Shown here: positions 1 through 6,424 of the stretch, in pieces
How positions within the stretch are numbered: position 1 is the first letter of the stretch
Layout: every line of letters starts with the position of its first letter
Source of the DNA: Fidelibacterota bacterium
GTDB taxonomy: Bacteria; Pseudomonadota; Alphaproteobacteria; Rhodospirillales; Rhodospirillaceae
Direction of reading: 5' to 3'
Assembly: GCA_947473445.1 (NCBI GenBank)
Contig: CANJEU010000075.1
Coordinates: 1-8,504, forward strand
DNA length: 8,504 nt
Translations under genes and position numbers: made by a program
The notes under the pieces: model-generated
Database searches by the model: none
Seen by the model: the letters and a program-made list of their open reading frames with translations, nothing else
What the model was told of the DNA's origin: nothing

Positions 1-68
1 ATCAAAGGGGCCGTGGGCAGGGGCCTTCGGACGAAAAAAGATGCCCTCCCAGGGGTTTCACGCGAGGG

Positions 69-82
69 TCACGGAACCGTGA
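69..82. repeat. Short perfect inverted repeat upstream of the VOC gene
   Basis: TCACGG-AA-CCGTGA is a perfect 6-bp inverted repeat with a 2-nt spacer. It almost extends to GTCACGG...CCGTGATGAC, with one inserted base. It lies about 60 nt before the VOC start, so it could be an operator or a small hairpin in the leader. The rest of positions 1-143 shows no convincing gene, although one frame is open from the window edge with coding-unlike composition. A 14-bp palindrome can occur by chance. Confidence 0.25.
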
Positions 83-143
83 TGACCGGGCGCTCGCCCT
101 ATGCCATCGTTCCACATCGACCAAACCGCAGGGGAGGGCGCTC

Positions 144-908
144 ATGGCCGGTTCTCATGGAAAATTCGTGTGGCACGAGTTAATGACCACCGATGTGAAG
201 GCCGCCGGCGCATTCTACGGCAAGGTCTTCGGATGGTCCGTGGAAGGCGAGGGCTACGCCCATATCAATACGGGTGGCCAATCCATCGGCGGCATCATGG
301 AACTGTCGAAGCACCTATGCGACATCGGCGTTCGCCCGCACTGGGGCGGCTATATCGCAGTCGATGATGTCGACGCCTACGCGGCCAAGATCGAAACGGC
401 CGGCGGCAAAGTTCATAAAGCGCCGGACGATATTCCAGACACCGGCCGCTTCGCCGTGGTGGCCGACCCGGCGGGCGCGCATTTCATGATCTTCAAGGGC
501 GAAACCCCAGATGCCCGGGTGCGCCCGCCCATGGGAACGCCGGGCTTCTTCGACTGGAACGAACAGTATGGCGGCGACCCTGGCGCCTCGATGAAATGGT
601 ACGCCGATCTCTTCGGCTGGACCGCGGCCGACGCCCTCGATATGGGCCCCGTCATGGGCACCTATCAGATTTTCTACATTGCCGGCGTCCCGTCGGGCGG
701 GTTGATGAAAAAAGTGCCCGATATGCCGATGCCCATGTGGCTCTACTATGTCGCGGTCGATGATATCGACGCGGCGCAGAAGCGCGTCACCGACAATGCC
801 GGCGTCAGCATTTTCGGTCCGACTGAAGTTCCAGGCGGCATGTGGATCGTCCACGCGCTCGACCCACAGCAGGCTCTGTTCGCGATGGTCGGCCCCAAAA
901 AGAAGTAG
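144..908 (+). CDS. Two-domain VOC (glyoxalase/bleomycin-resistance fold) family protein
   Basis: The 254-residue protein holds two tandem vicinal-oxygen-chelate modules, roughly residues 7-118 and 133-250. Each starts with the family signature of a beta strand followed by an 'FYG..FGW'-type helix: 'GAFYGKVFGW' at 22-31, and 'MKWYADLFGW' in the second module. 'YIAVDDVDAYAAKIETAGG' (70-88) and 'YYVAVDDIDAAQKRV' are the matching central strands and helices, so the gene is an internal duplication. His11 is in the position of a possible metal ligand. The usual terminal Glu of glyoxalase I is not obvious in either module ('AHFMIFKG' and 'ALFAMVG'), so classic glyoxalase activity is doubtful. The protein resembles the two-domain Cfp30B/COG3324 type; substrate is unknown and location is probably cytoplasmic. 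The ATG is supported by GGGAGGG about 6 nt upstream. The gene converges on the GNAT gene with only 13 nt between stop codons. Confidence 0.9.
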   Translation: MAGSHGKFVWHELMTTDVKAAGAFYGKVFGWSVEGEGYAHINTGGQSIGGIMELSKHLCDIGVRPHWGGYIAVDDVDAYAAKIETAGGKVHKAPDDIPDTGRFAVVADPAGAHFMIFKGETPDARVRPPMGTPGFFDWNEQYGGDPGASMKWYADLFGWTAADALDMGPVMGTYQIFYIAGVPSGGLMKKVPDMPMPMWLYYVAVDDIDAAQKRVTDNAGVSIFGPTEVPGGMWIVHALDPQQALFAMVGPKKK

Positions 909-921
909 CGAGGGCGTCCCG

Positions 922-1353
922 CTACGGCGTCCACTTGAAATGGACGATGCGGTGGCCGTAACGCGGGTGCCGCCCGGTGTCGCCGCGCACAAGTCCCTCG
1001 CGCTCGTAAAACTTCGGCGCGCGGCTTTCAATCGCGGTGTGCAACCCAAATCCCCTCGGCATTTCGCGTTTGGCAAAATCGAGCAGCCGTCTTCCGATGC
1101 GGTGGCCCTGAAACGCTGGGGCGACGTAAAGCTGTTTTACCTCGGCGTCTTCATAGGTGATGAAGCCGACCACGAGGCCTTCGTCCTCGGCAACAAATGC
1201 ATAACAGCCGGCGGACCGCTGCAGCGCCCAGCGTTCGCGCAAATGCTCAAGCGTTGAGGGCACGCCTACACCTGTCGACTCATGCCCGTCGCGCCAGATC
1301 ACCGTGACGGCGTCGAAGTCGGACTCGCGATAGGGCCTGATCGAAACGACCAT
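922..1353 (-). CDS. GNAT family N-acetyltransferase
   Basis: The 143-residue protein has the single-domain GNAT fold and should transfer acetyl from acetyl-CoA to an amine; the acceptor cannot be predicted. The N-terminus 'IRPYRESDFDAVTVIW' is the classic first strand and helix. Motif A is 'VKQLYVAPAFQGHRIGRRLL' (72-91), with the CoA-pyrophosphate loop Q82-G-H-R-I-G87. Motif B contains 'KFYEREGL' (114-121), with Tyr116 at the usual general-acid position. The length is normal for the family. The start lies only 9 nt after the stop of the polyprenyl synthetase gene on the same strand, so the two are probably co-transcribed, although no strong ribosome-binding site is visible. A functional link to isoprenoid synthesis is not implied by the sequence. 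Confidence 0.9.
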   Translation of the reverse strand: MVVSIRPYRESDFDAVTVIWRDGHESTGVGVPSTLEHLRERWALQRSAGCYAFVAEDEGLVVGFITYEDAEVKQLYVAPAFQGHRIGRRLLDFAKREMPRGFGLHTAIESRAPKFYEREGLVRGDTGRHPRYGHRIVHFKWTP

Positions 1354-1362
1354 GCGCGCTGG

Positions 1363-2382
1363 TTAATACGCGCGCTCGATGCTGAAATCGATGATGTCGA
1401 GCAGCGCGGTCTTAGTTGGGCTTTCCGGGAAGATGCCAAGGGCGTCCCGCGCCACCGCGCCGTAATGGCGTGCGCGGTTGACGGTGTCGGCCAGGCTCGA
1501 ATGGCTTTTCATCAATTCCATGGCGCGGGCAAGGTCGCCCTCTTTCTGGTCCAGCGTCTCAAGCGTGCGTTTCCAGAACGCGCGTTCGCCGTCATCGCCC
1601 CGGCGGAACGCCAGGATCACCGGCAGCGTGATTTTTCCTTCGCGGAAATCATCGCCCACGGTTTTGCCAAGCTCGGCCTGGCGCGCCGAATAATCGAGCA
1701 CATCGTCGATCAGCTGGAACGCGATGCCGAGGTTGAGGCCATAAACGCGCAAGGCTTCTTCCTCGACGTCGGGCCGGTCGGCCACCACGGCGCCGATGCG
1801 CGCGGCGGCGGCGAACAGCTCGGCGGTCTTGGCTTGAATCACTTCGAGATACTGGGCTTCGCTGGTCTCGGTGTCGTTGGAGGTCAGAAGCTGAAGCACT
1901 TCCCCTTCGGCGATCACGGCCGAGGCGCGGCTCAAAATTTGAAGCACCTTGAGCGAACCGTCTTCCACCATCAGCTCGAACGCGCGGCTGAACAGGAAAT
2001 CGCCCACCAGAACGCTCGACTGGTTGCCCCAGATGGCATTGGCGCTGGACTGGCCGCGGCGCAGCTCGCTCTCGTCGACCACGTCGTCATGCAGCAAGGT
2101 GGCGGTGTGAATGAATTCGACACAGGTGGCCAGCCGGATGTGGCGCTCGCCGGTGTAGCCGCACAGTTTGGTCGCCGCCAACGTCAGCAGCGGACGCAAG
2201 CGTTTGCCGCCGGCCGCGACGATGTGGCCCGCGAGCTGCGGAATCAGCGCCACCGGACTATGCATGCGCGCGACGATCGTGCGGTTCACTGCCCGCAGAT
2301 CCTCTTCCACAAGCGCGACCAGCGCGTCGAGTGCTTTTACTTTTGCCCTGCGGCTGGCTTCAAGATTAACGACTGTCGCCAC
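1363..2382 (-). CDS. ispB: Long-chain polyprenyl diphosphate synthase (octaprenyl/decaprenyl type)
   Basis: This trans-prenyltransferase adds isopentenyl diphosphate units to an allylic primer, making the side chain of ubiquinone. The 339-residue protein has the conserved 'GGKRLRP' (58-64) for substrate binding. The first Asp-rich motif is 'LLHDDVVDESELRRG' (D99-D100-x-x-D103) and the second is 'QLIDDVLDY' (D226-D227-x-x-D230); these bind Mg-diphosphate. The residues four and five places before the first motif are Thr95 and Ala94, both small, which family knowledge associates with long products (C40-C50). The start is GTG at 2382 (complement), followed by 'ATVVNLEASRR'; GGGA lies about 8 nt before it and no in-frame ATG lies further upstream. 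It is read divergently from the kinase-like gene and is followed by the GNAT gene. The exact chain length (C40 or C50) cannot be read from sequence. Confidence 0.96.
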   Translation of the reverse strand: MATVVNLEASRRAKVKALDALVALVEEDLRAVNRTIVARMHSPVALIPQLAGHIVAAGGKRLRPLLTLAATKLCGYTGERHIRLATCVEFIHTATLLHDDVVDESELRRGQSSANAIWGNQSSVLVGDFLFSRAFELMVEDGSLKVLQILSRASAVIAEGEVLQLLTSNDTETSEAQYLEVIQAKTAELFAAAARIGAVVADRPDVEEEALRVYGLNLGIAFQLIDDVLDYSARQAELGKTVGDDFREGKITLPVILAFRRGDDGERAFWKRTLETLDQKEGDLARAMELMKSHSSLADTVNRARHYGAVARDALGIFPESPTKTALLDIIDFSIERAY

Positions 2383-2615
2383 GTGTCATTCCCATACCTA
2401 ACGCGGGCCTCCGCCTGATGGCGTCCGGCCGCACCCCAATGTCCCCGGGCGTATTCTACTGGGGAGTGTTGCGCTCCTGCCATACATATATTCTCATCTC
2501 CCGTCGGTAGAAGAACGCTCGTAACGCCGCCGGTTGCGATAAAATCAGCGGAACTTTCCGCGGCTTCGGGTTACGATCCGTACCTCGCGCGGGGCCGATC
2601 AGTCACGGTCCTGGT
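2383..2615. promoter_or_regulatory. Divergent intergenic region between ispB and the kinase-like gene
   Basis: The 233-nt gap must carry promoters for both directions. On the plus strand TAAAAT at 2540-2545 is a fair -10 candidate but has no good -35 at the right distance. On the minus strand an AT-rich patch near 2483-2492 (catacatata) and TAGAAT (complement of the ATTCTA at 2453-2458) could be -10 elements for ispB. No strong palindrome or riboswitch-like structure is seen. The individual boxes are weak; only the divergent arrangement makes the assignment reasonable. Confidence 0.4.
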
Positions 2616-4358
2616 GTGGATATCGCAGGAATGAAATTTGGGGGGACCGTGGCGGCAAAGCGCGCATCGGCGAATAGCGCCAAGAAAAAATCTGTGGCAA
2701 AAAAGTCGCGCGCTAAGCCCGTCGCCGCCGCGAAGGATCCGCTTTTCGAAGCTCTGGATTCCAGCCCCATCGGCGCGACGATCTCGCGCGTCTCCGACGG
2801 GGCCGTCTTATACGCGAACACGGCGGTCGAGGCGTTCTTCAAGATTCCGCGCGGGCGCAGCTTGCGCGGTCTCAGCACCGCGGACTTCTTCACCAATCCG
2901 GCCGATCGCGATCAACTCGTCGCCCTGGTGCGCGAAAAGGGCGGGGTGACGCGCTACGCGCTGCCGATGAGGATGTCCGATGGAAAGCCGCGCAATTCGC
3001 TCATCACGAACCGCCTGATCAAATATCGCCAAGAACCTGCGATCCTGACGTGGATCGAGGATCAGTCCGAGGCGCAGCGGAAGGAAGATTCCGTCGAATT
3101 CACCGCCCGCCAGGTCGAGTTGGTCAATTCCATCGCCGCGATCTCCAACCGCGCGGTGAATTTCTACGACGCCCTGCGCCAGGGCGCGGCCGAAATCGGC
3201 GCGTTCCTCGGATGGCCGATCCGCCTCGTCTATCGGTTGAGCGAAGGCGAGGCCGAGCGGCTCGAAATCGCGACGTTCGGCTTGGGGAAGGGGCTGTTCG
3301 CCGACCAGTCGGTGAAATCGGCGATCCTCGGCCGCTCGTTCGGCCGCGGCGAAGACATTCCCGGCCGCGTGCTCGAAACCGGTGCGTCGGTTTGGATCGA
3401 GGACGTCAGTGCCGATCCGTCGCTGGCGCGTTTCGCGGGCGTGCAGAACATCATCTCATCCGCGCTCGCCATCCCCATCAAGGCCGGCGACAAAGTTGTC
3501 GCGGTCCTCGAGTTCTTGAAACAGATTCCCGCGGCGGCCGACGATCTCCTCAAGCTCACCTTCGAACGCGTCGGCTCGGAACTCGGCCGTGTCTACACGC
3601 GCGACCAGATTACCGTTGCCCTGCAACAGGCCCGCACCGAGGCCGAAGCGTCCACGCGCATCAAGGCGGGCTTCCTCTCCGCCATGAGCGCCGAGGTGCG
3701 TATGCCCCTCCACGACGTCGTGGGCATGGTCGAGCAGGTTCTCAAAACCAATCTTGATGCCGATCAGCGCGCGGCCTTGCTCACGGCGCAGGCGTCCGGT
3801 CACGCCTTCGTCCGCGTGATCGACGATATGCTCGACTATGTCCGCATCGATTCCGGAAAACTTGAGATAGAGATCTGCGACTTTTCCATTGCCGACATGA
3901 TCGCGGGCGTAGCGTCGTCTTTCCAATCTGCCGCGACCGGCAAGGGGCTGCGGTTAAGGGCTGATGTGGATGCGCGTATTCCCGCCCGCGTGCGCGGCGA
4001 CGGCGTGCGTGTCGCTCAGATTCTTTCGAACCTCGTCAGCAACGCCATAAAATTCTCGCGCGAAGGCGAAATCGAAATCGCCGCGCAGCTCATGGAAGGT
4101 GACCGAGGGGAAGTTCGTTTTTCCGTCAAGGATCAGGGGATCGGAATCTCACCCCAGGCCCGCCGCGGCCTGTTTCAGGAATTCTCGCGCGGGGCCACGG
4201 CCGATTCCACCGCTCCGGACGGCATGGGGCTGGGCCTTGCCTTATCTCAACGTCTGATCGCCATGATGGGCGGAGAAATCGGCGTTGAAAGCGTGCTCGG
4301 CGAAGGCTCGGTATTCCACTTCACATTGCCCTTTGCCCCGGCGTCCGGGGCCCAATGA
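2616..4358 (+). CDS. PAS-GAF sensor protein with degenerate histidine-kinase core (phosphoacceptor His replaced by Ala)
   Basis: The 580-residue protein is cytoplasmic, with no membrane segment or signal peptide. Residues 14-40 are a Lys/Ala-rich tail. A PAS domain follows (about 41-150, 'LFEALDSSPIGATISRVSDG'), then a GAF domain (about 168-330, 'RVLETGASVWIEDVSADPS'). A HisKA-like helical pair is at about 340-415 and a HATPase_c domain at about 455-575. The ATP site looks complete: N box 'SNLVSNAIKF' with Asn476, G1 'DQGIGI' (D506-I511), F box 'LFQEF' (519-523) and G2 'DGMGLGLAL' (from D535). The H box reads 'FLSAMSAEVRMPLHDVVGM': Ala359 replaces the phosphoacceptor His and Thr before Pro is Met. 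A His at 366 sits where Asn is usual. No receiver domain or adjacent regulator is present. The GTG start at 2616 has no clear ribosome site. ATG 2631 and GTG 2649 (GGGGGGA 2 nt before it) are alternatives that would change only the tail. The stop overlaps the next gene. Confidence 0.93.
   Translation: MDIAGMKFGGTVAAKRASANSAKKKSVAKKSRAKPVAAAKDPLFEALDSSPIGATISRVSDGAVLYANTAVEAFFKIPRGRSLRGLSTADFFTNPADRDQLVALVREKGGVTRYALPMRMSDGKPRNSLITNRLIKYRQEPAILTWIEDQSEAQRKEDSVEFTARQVELVNSIAAISNRAVNFYDALRQGAAEIGAFLGWPIRLVYRLSEGEAERLEIATFGLGKGLFADQSVKSAILGRSFGRGEDIPGRVLETGASVWIEDVSADPSLARFAGVQNIISSALAIPIKAGDKVVAVLEFLKQIPAAADDLLKLTFERVGSELGRVYTRDQITVALQQARTEAEASTRIKAGFLSAMSAEVRMPLHDVVGMVEQVLKTNLDADQRAALLTAQASGHAFVRVIDDMLDYVRIDSGKLEIEICDFSIADMIAGVASSFQSAATGKGLRLRADVDARIPARVRGDGVRVAQILSNLVSNAIKFSREGEIEIAAQLMEGDRGEVRFSVKDQGIGISPQARRGLFQEFSRGATADSTAPDGMGLGLALSQRLIAMMGGEIGVESVLGEGSVFHFTLPFAPASGAQ
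4335..4351 (+). promoter_or_regulatory. GC hairpin over the ribosome-binding region of the S1/P1 nuclease
   Basis: GCCCCGG-CGT-CCGGGGC is a perfect 7-bp inverted repeat with a 3-nt loop. It ends 3 nt before the nuclease ATG at 4355 and lies inside the last codons of the kinase-like gene. All the G-rich sequence that could act as a ribosome site is in the 3' arm. In mRNA this would hide initiation until a ribosome finishing the upstream gene opens it. Coupled translation is inferred from position; it has not been shown. Confidence 0.5.
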
Positions 4359-5149
4359 TCCGCGCGCTCGCTCTCCTCGCCGCCGGCCTAATGCAATCCG
4401 CCCCCGCAGGGGCGTGGGGTGATGTGGGGCACCGCCGCGTCTGCGCCATCACCTGGGACCATCTGACCGAAAGCACACGCGCGAAGGTCCTCGATCTGCT
4501 CGATTTCAAAACCCGCGAGGAGTTCGAGGATTCCTGCAACTGGGCCGATGCGCACCGTGAGTCTCACCGCGAGACCGGCCCATGGCACTACGTCAGCGTT
4601 CCTAAGGGCGCGACGGAAGTGATCATGGAGCGCGACTGCCCCCAAGACACCAGCTGCGCCGTGCGCGAAATCGAACGCCAGTTCGATATCCTGAAAGCCC
4701 CCGGCGCCAAAGCCGACCGCGCCATGGCGCTCAAATTCCTCGCGCACTTCGTCGGCGATCTGCATCAGCCTCTGCACACCGGTTTCCCCGATGACCGCCG
4801 CGGATCGCTGCTCAAGGTCAAACTATTCGGCGAAGAATGGTCGATGCACGGCGTTTGGGACTATGCGCTGGTCGATGCCGCGCCCATGGGGACGGACGTC
4901 GTTGCCGCCCCGGCGCGCGCCATGATCCCCATCGACCCCGACTTCATCGGCATCGACGCGCCGCCGCTCGTCTGGGCGAACGAGAGCCTCACATTGTTGC
5001 GCCATCCCGCCACCGCCTACGTCGGCAACCCCGGCAACATCGAACTCGACGAAATCTACATCCAGCAGAACCGCCCGGTGGTCGTCGAACAGATGACCCG
5101 CGCGGGCCTGCGCCTCGCGCGCTGGCTCGAACGCGCCTTCGCGGGCTAA
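4355..5149 (+). CDS. Secreted S1/P1-type zinc-dependent nuclease
   Basis: The 264-residue protein belongs to the S1/P1 nuclease family, which cleaves single-stranded DNA and RNA with three zinc ions. Residues 1-20 form a Sec signal peptide ('MIRALALLAAGLMQSAPAGA'). Cleavage after Ala20 would leave Trp21 as the N-terminus, which matches the N-terminal Trp zinc ligand of P1. The other ligands are present: His26, Asp65 ('NWADAHR'), His78 ('PWHYV'), His131, Asp135 and His141 ('HFVGDLHQPLH'), His165 and Asp169 ('HGVWD'). The segment after 'HQPLH' reads 'DDRRGS', where 'DRGGN' is usual, and 'SMH' replaces the common 'NLH', so substrate preference may differ. Cys95 and Cys101 could form a disulfide. 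The protein is presumably periplasmic or secreted. The ATGA overlap with the kinase-like gene and the 9-nt gap to the DUF2007 gene indicate an operon. Confidence 0.95.
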   Translation: MIRALALLAAGLMQSAPAGAWGDVGHRRVCAITWDHLTESTRAKVLDLLDFKTREEFEDSCNWADAHRESHRETGPWHYVSVPKGATEVIMERDCPQDTSCAVREIERQFDILKAPGAKADRAMALKFLAHFVGDLHQPLHTGFPDDRRGSLLKVKLFGEEWSMHGVWDYALVDAAPMGTDVVAAPARAMIPIDPDFIGIDAPPLVWANESLTLLRHPATAYVGNPGNIELDEIYIQQNRPVVVEQMTRAGLRLARWLERAFAG

Positions 5150-5158
5150 GGTGCCTTC

Positions 5159-5377
5159 ATGATTGAACTCCTGCGCAGCGAAAACCCGGTGCTTATCTCC
5201 GCGGTCATGGCCGCGCTGGCCGAGGACGGCATCGATGCCGTCGAGTTCGACGGCATCGCCGATATCTTCGGCGCCAGCTTCCCGCGCCGCCTTATGGTCC
5301 TCGAAGAAGACCTCACCCGCGCCCGCCGCATCGCGCTCGACATCTGCCCGGAATTTCTGGAGCCGCTGAAAGACTAG
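5159..5377 (+). CDS. DUF2007 domain protein (putative signal-transducing protein)
   Basis: The 72-residue protein matches the DUF2007 pattern: 'MIELLRSENPVLISAVMAALAE' at the start, then 'GIDAVEFDG', and the signature 'FPRRLMVLEEDLTRARRIA' near the end. The fold is a small ferredoxin-like alpha/beta domain; its role is not established, although family members have been called putative signal-transducing proteins related to the PII fold. AAGGTG 5 nt before the ATG is a good ribosome site, and it overlaps the stop of the nuclease gene, so the gene is the last of a three-gene operon. Its stop codon directly abuts the long inverted repeat at 5378-5494. The protein is cytoplasmic, with no membrane segment. 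Confidence 0.85.
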   Translation: MIELLRSENPVLISAVMAALAEDGIDAVEFDGIADIFGASFPRRLMVLEEDLTRARRIALDICPEFLEPLKD

Positions 5378-5494
5378 GCGTCCAATCTCCGGCGCAGCGA
5401 AATTATCTCCGATAGATTTCGCGAACTCACTCTCACCCCGAACGCCACTGCTGCGCGCGAAAATTTATCGGAGATAATTTCGCGTATTGGACGC
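5378..5494. repeat. Long imperfect inverted repeat between convergent genes (possible bidirectional terminator or REP/MITE-like element)
   Basis: Left arm 5378-5423 pairs with right arm 5456-5494 around a 32-nt loop. The outer 9 bp pair perfectly (GCGTCCAAT at 5378-5386 with 5486-5494). An asymmetric internal loop follows (10 nt on the left, 2 nt on the right). Then come 18 perfect pairs (GCGAAATTATCTCCGATA at 5397-5414 with 5466-5483), a G-T wobble, and 8 more pairs (ATTTCGCG) with one bulged A. The element fills almost all of the gap between the DUF2007 stop (5377) and the exoIII stop (5503). Ending both transcripts is a natural role, but no T-tract follows on either strand. Its length and its mid-stem AT content are unlike an ordinary intrinsic terminator, so a dispersed palindromic element is the other option. 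No second copy is seen in this window. Confidence 0.75.
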
Positions 5495-5502
5495 TCCGCT
5501 TC

Positions 5503-6354
5503 TTATCGCTTTGCTGACCGTGATCGGGCACGCGCTTTTGGTTGCGCGCGGGGCGCCCGTGGCGGCGTTGCGTTACGAGTAGGCAGGTCGAGTTCCGCCC
5601 ACACCGGCGCATGGTCGCTTGCGGCTTCCTTGCCGCGCACCCAGCGGTCAACGCCCGCGGCGCGCAGGGTGGGCGCAAGACCGGGGCTCAGCAGCACGGC
5701 GTCGATGCGAAGGCCCGCATCGCGCGGCCAGCGGTTGCGCATATAGTCCCAGAAGGAATACATCGGCTCTTTCGGATGCAAAGCTCGCACGCTGTCGGTC
5801 CAGCCCTGTTTGAGAAGCTTCCTGAACGCGGCCCGGCTTTCGGGCTGCAGCAGAGCGTCATCGCCCCATGACTTTGACGGATAGATATCCAGGTCCGTCG
5901 GCACCACGTTGAAATCGCCCGCGAGGATGACGGGCACCTTCGCCTTCTTCAGCGCGCGGGCGTGGGCAATCAGGCGGTCGAACCAAGCGAGCTTATAGGC
6001 GAACTTGGGGCCCGGCTGCGGATTGCCGTTGGGCAGATAGATCGAAGCCACCAGCACCCCGCCGATCGCGGCCTCGATGTAGCGGCTCTGCACATCGCTT
6101 TCATCGCCCGGTAACGCGCGCCGCGTCACCACAGGGGTTGATCCCCGCGCCAGGATCGCAACGCCGTTATAGGTCTTCTGCCCGCACCACACCGCGCCGT
6201 ATCCGGCTTTCTCCAGCGCGGCGGCGGGGAAGGCGGCGTCTTCGGCCTTCAGCTCCTGCAGGCACACCACATCGGGTTTGGTCTTGCGCAGCCACGCCAG
6301 CAGGTTGGGCAACCGGCGCACCACATTATTGATATTGAACGTTGCAACTTTCAT
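5503..6354 (-). CDS. xthA: Exodeoxyribonuclease III / AP endonuclease (ExoIII family)
   Basis: The 283-residue protein is a Mg-dependent AP endonuclease and 3'-5' exonuclease of base-excision repair. All active-site residues of the family are present: Asn7 ('TFNINNV'), Glu34 ('CLQELK'), Tyr106 ('IYLPNGNP'), Asp147 and Asn149 ('LAGDFNVVP'), Asp218 ('RIDAVL'), and Asp247-His248 ('SDHAPVW'). The start at 6354 is chosen because 'MKVATFNINN' is the family N-terminus and GAGG lies 4 nt upstream; an upstream in-frame start at 6447 would add 31 unrelated residues. The last 25 residues form a Pro/Ala/Arg-rich basic tail ('RAPRAQPKARARSRSAKR') beyond the usual domain end, possibly a DNA-contact extension. 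The gene is divergent from the DUF1330 gene with 70 nt between starts. Confidence 0.96.
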   Translation of the reverse strand: MKVATFNINNVVRRLPNLLAWLRKTKPDVVCLQELKAEDAAFPAAALEKAGYGAVWCGQKTYNGVAILARGSTPVVTRRALPGDESDVQSRYIEAAIGGVLVASIYLPNGNPQPGPKFAYKLAWFDRLIAHARALKKAKVPVILAGDFNVVPTDLDIYPSKSWGDDALLQPESRAAFRKLLKQGWTDSVRALHPKEPMYSFWDYMRNRWPRDAGLRIDAVLLSPGLAPTLRAAGVDRWVRGKEAASDHAPVWAELDLPTRNATPPRAPRAQPKARARSRSAKR

Positions 6355-6424
6355 CGGCCCTCTTCTGGCGCGGCTGTCGCGAAGAATGCTAGCGTTACCG
6401 GCACGCAACGACGGGGAGGGGCGC
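6355..6424. promoter_or_regulatory. Short divergent promoter region between exoIII and the DUF1330 gene
   Basis: Only 70 nt separate the two divergent start codons, so both promoters must overlap here or lie within the opposite gene. CTAGC-centred sequence at about 6389-6394 offers weak -10 candidates on both strands (TAGCGT on plus, TAGCAT on minus). Ribosome sites are clear: GGGGAGGGG before 6425 on plus, and GAGG before 6354 on minus. No operator palindrome is visible. Confidence 0.35.

Noticed and set aside
1..100. Open frame from the left window edge as the end of an upstream gene
   Set aside because: The frame reads on past the VOC start with Arg/Gly-rich composition and no recognisable domain, so a partial gene cannot be supported.
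315..1076. Minus-strand open frame of 253 codons across the VOC and GNAT genes
   Set aside because: It runs antisense through the VOC gene and into the end of the GNAT gene in another frame. Arg/His/Ala-rich composition and no recognisable domain.
1282..2418. Long open frame of 378 codons on the plus strand opposite ispB
   Set aside because: It is fully antisense to a gene with all polyprenyl synthetase motifs. Its His/Gln/Gly-rich composition is the usual mirror of GC-rich coding sequence, and it has no family features.
3711..3713. His366 of the kinase-like protein as a shifted phosphoacceptor
   Set aside because: It lies two helical turns past the catalytic position, after the conserved Pro that marks the helix kink, so geometry is unfavourable. 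Kept only as a test in the main finding.
3050..3757. Plus-strand open frame of 235 codons inside the kinase-like gene
   Set aside because: Arg-rich out-of-frame shadow of the GAF and HisKA-like coding sequence, with no ribosome site and no family match.
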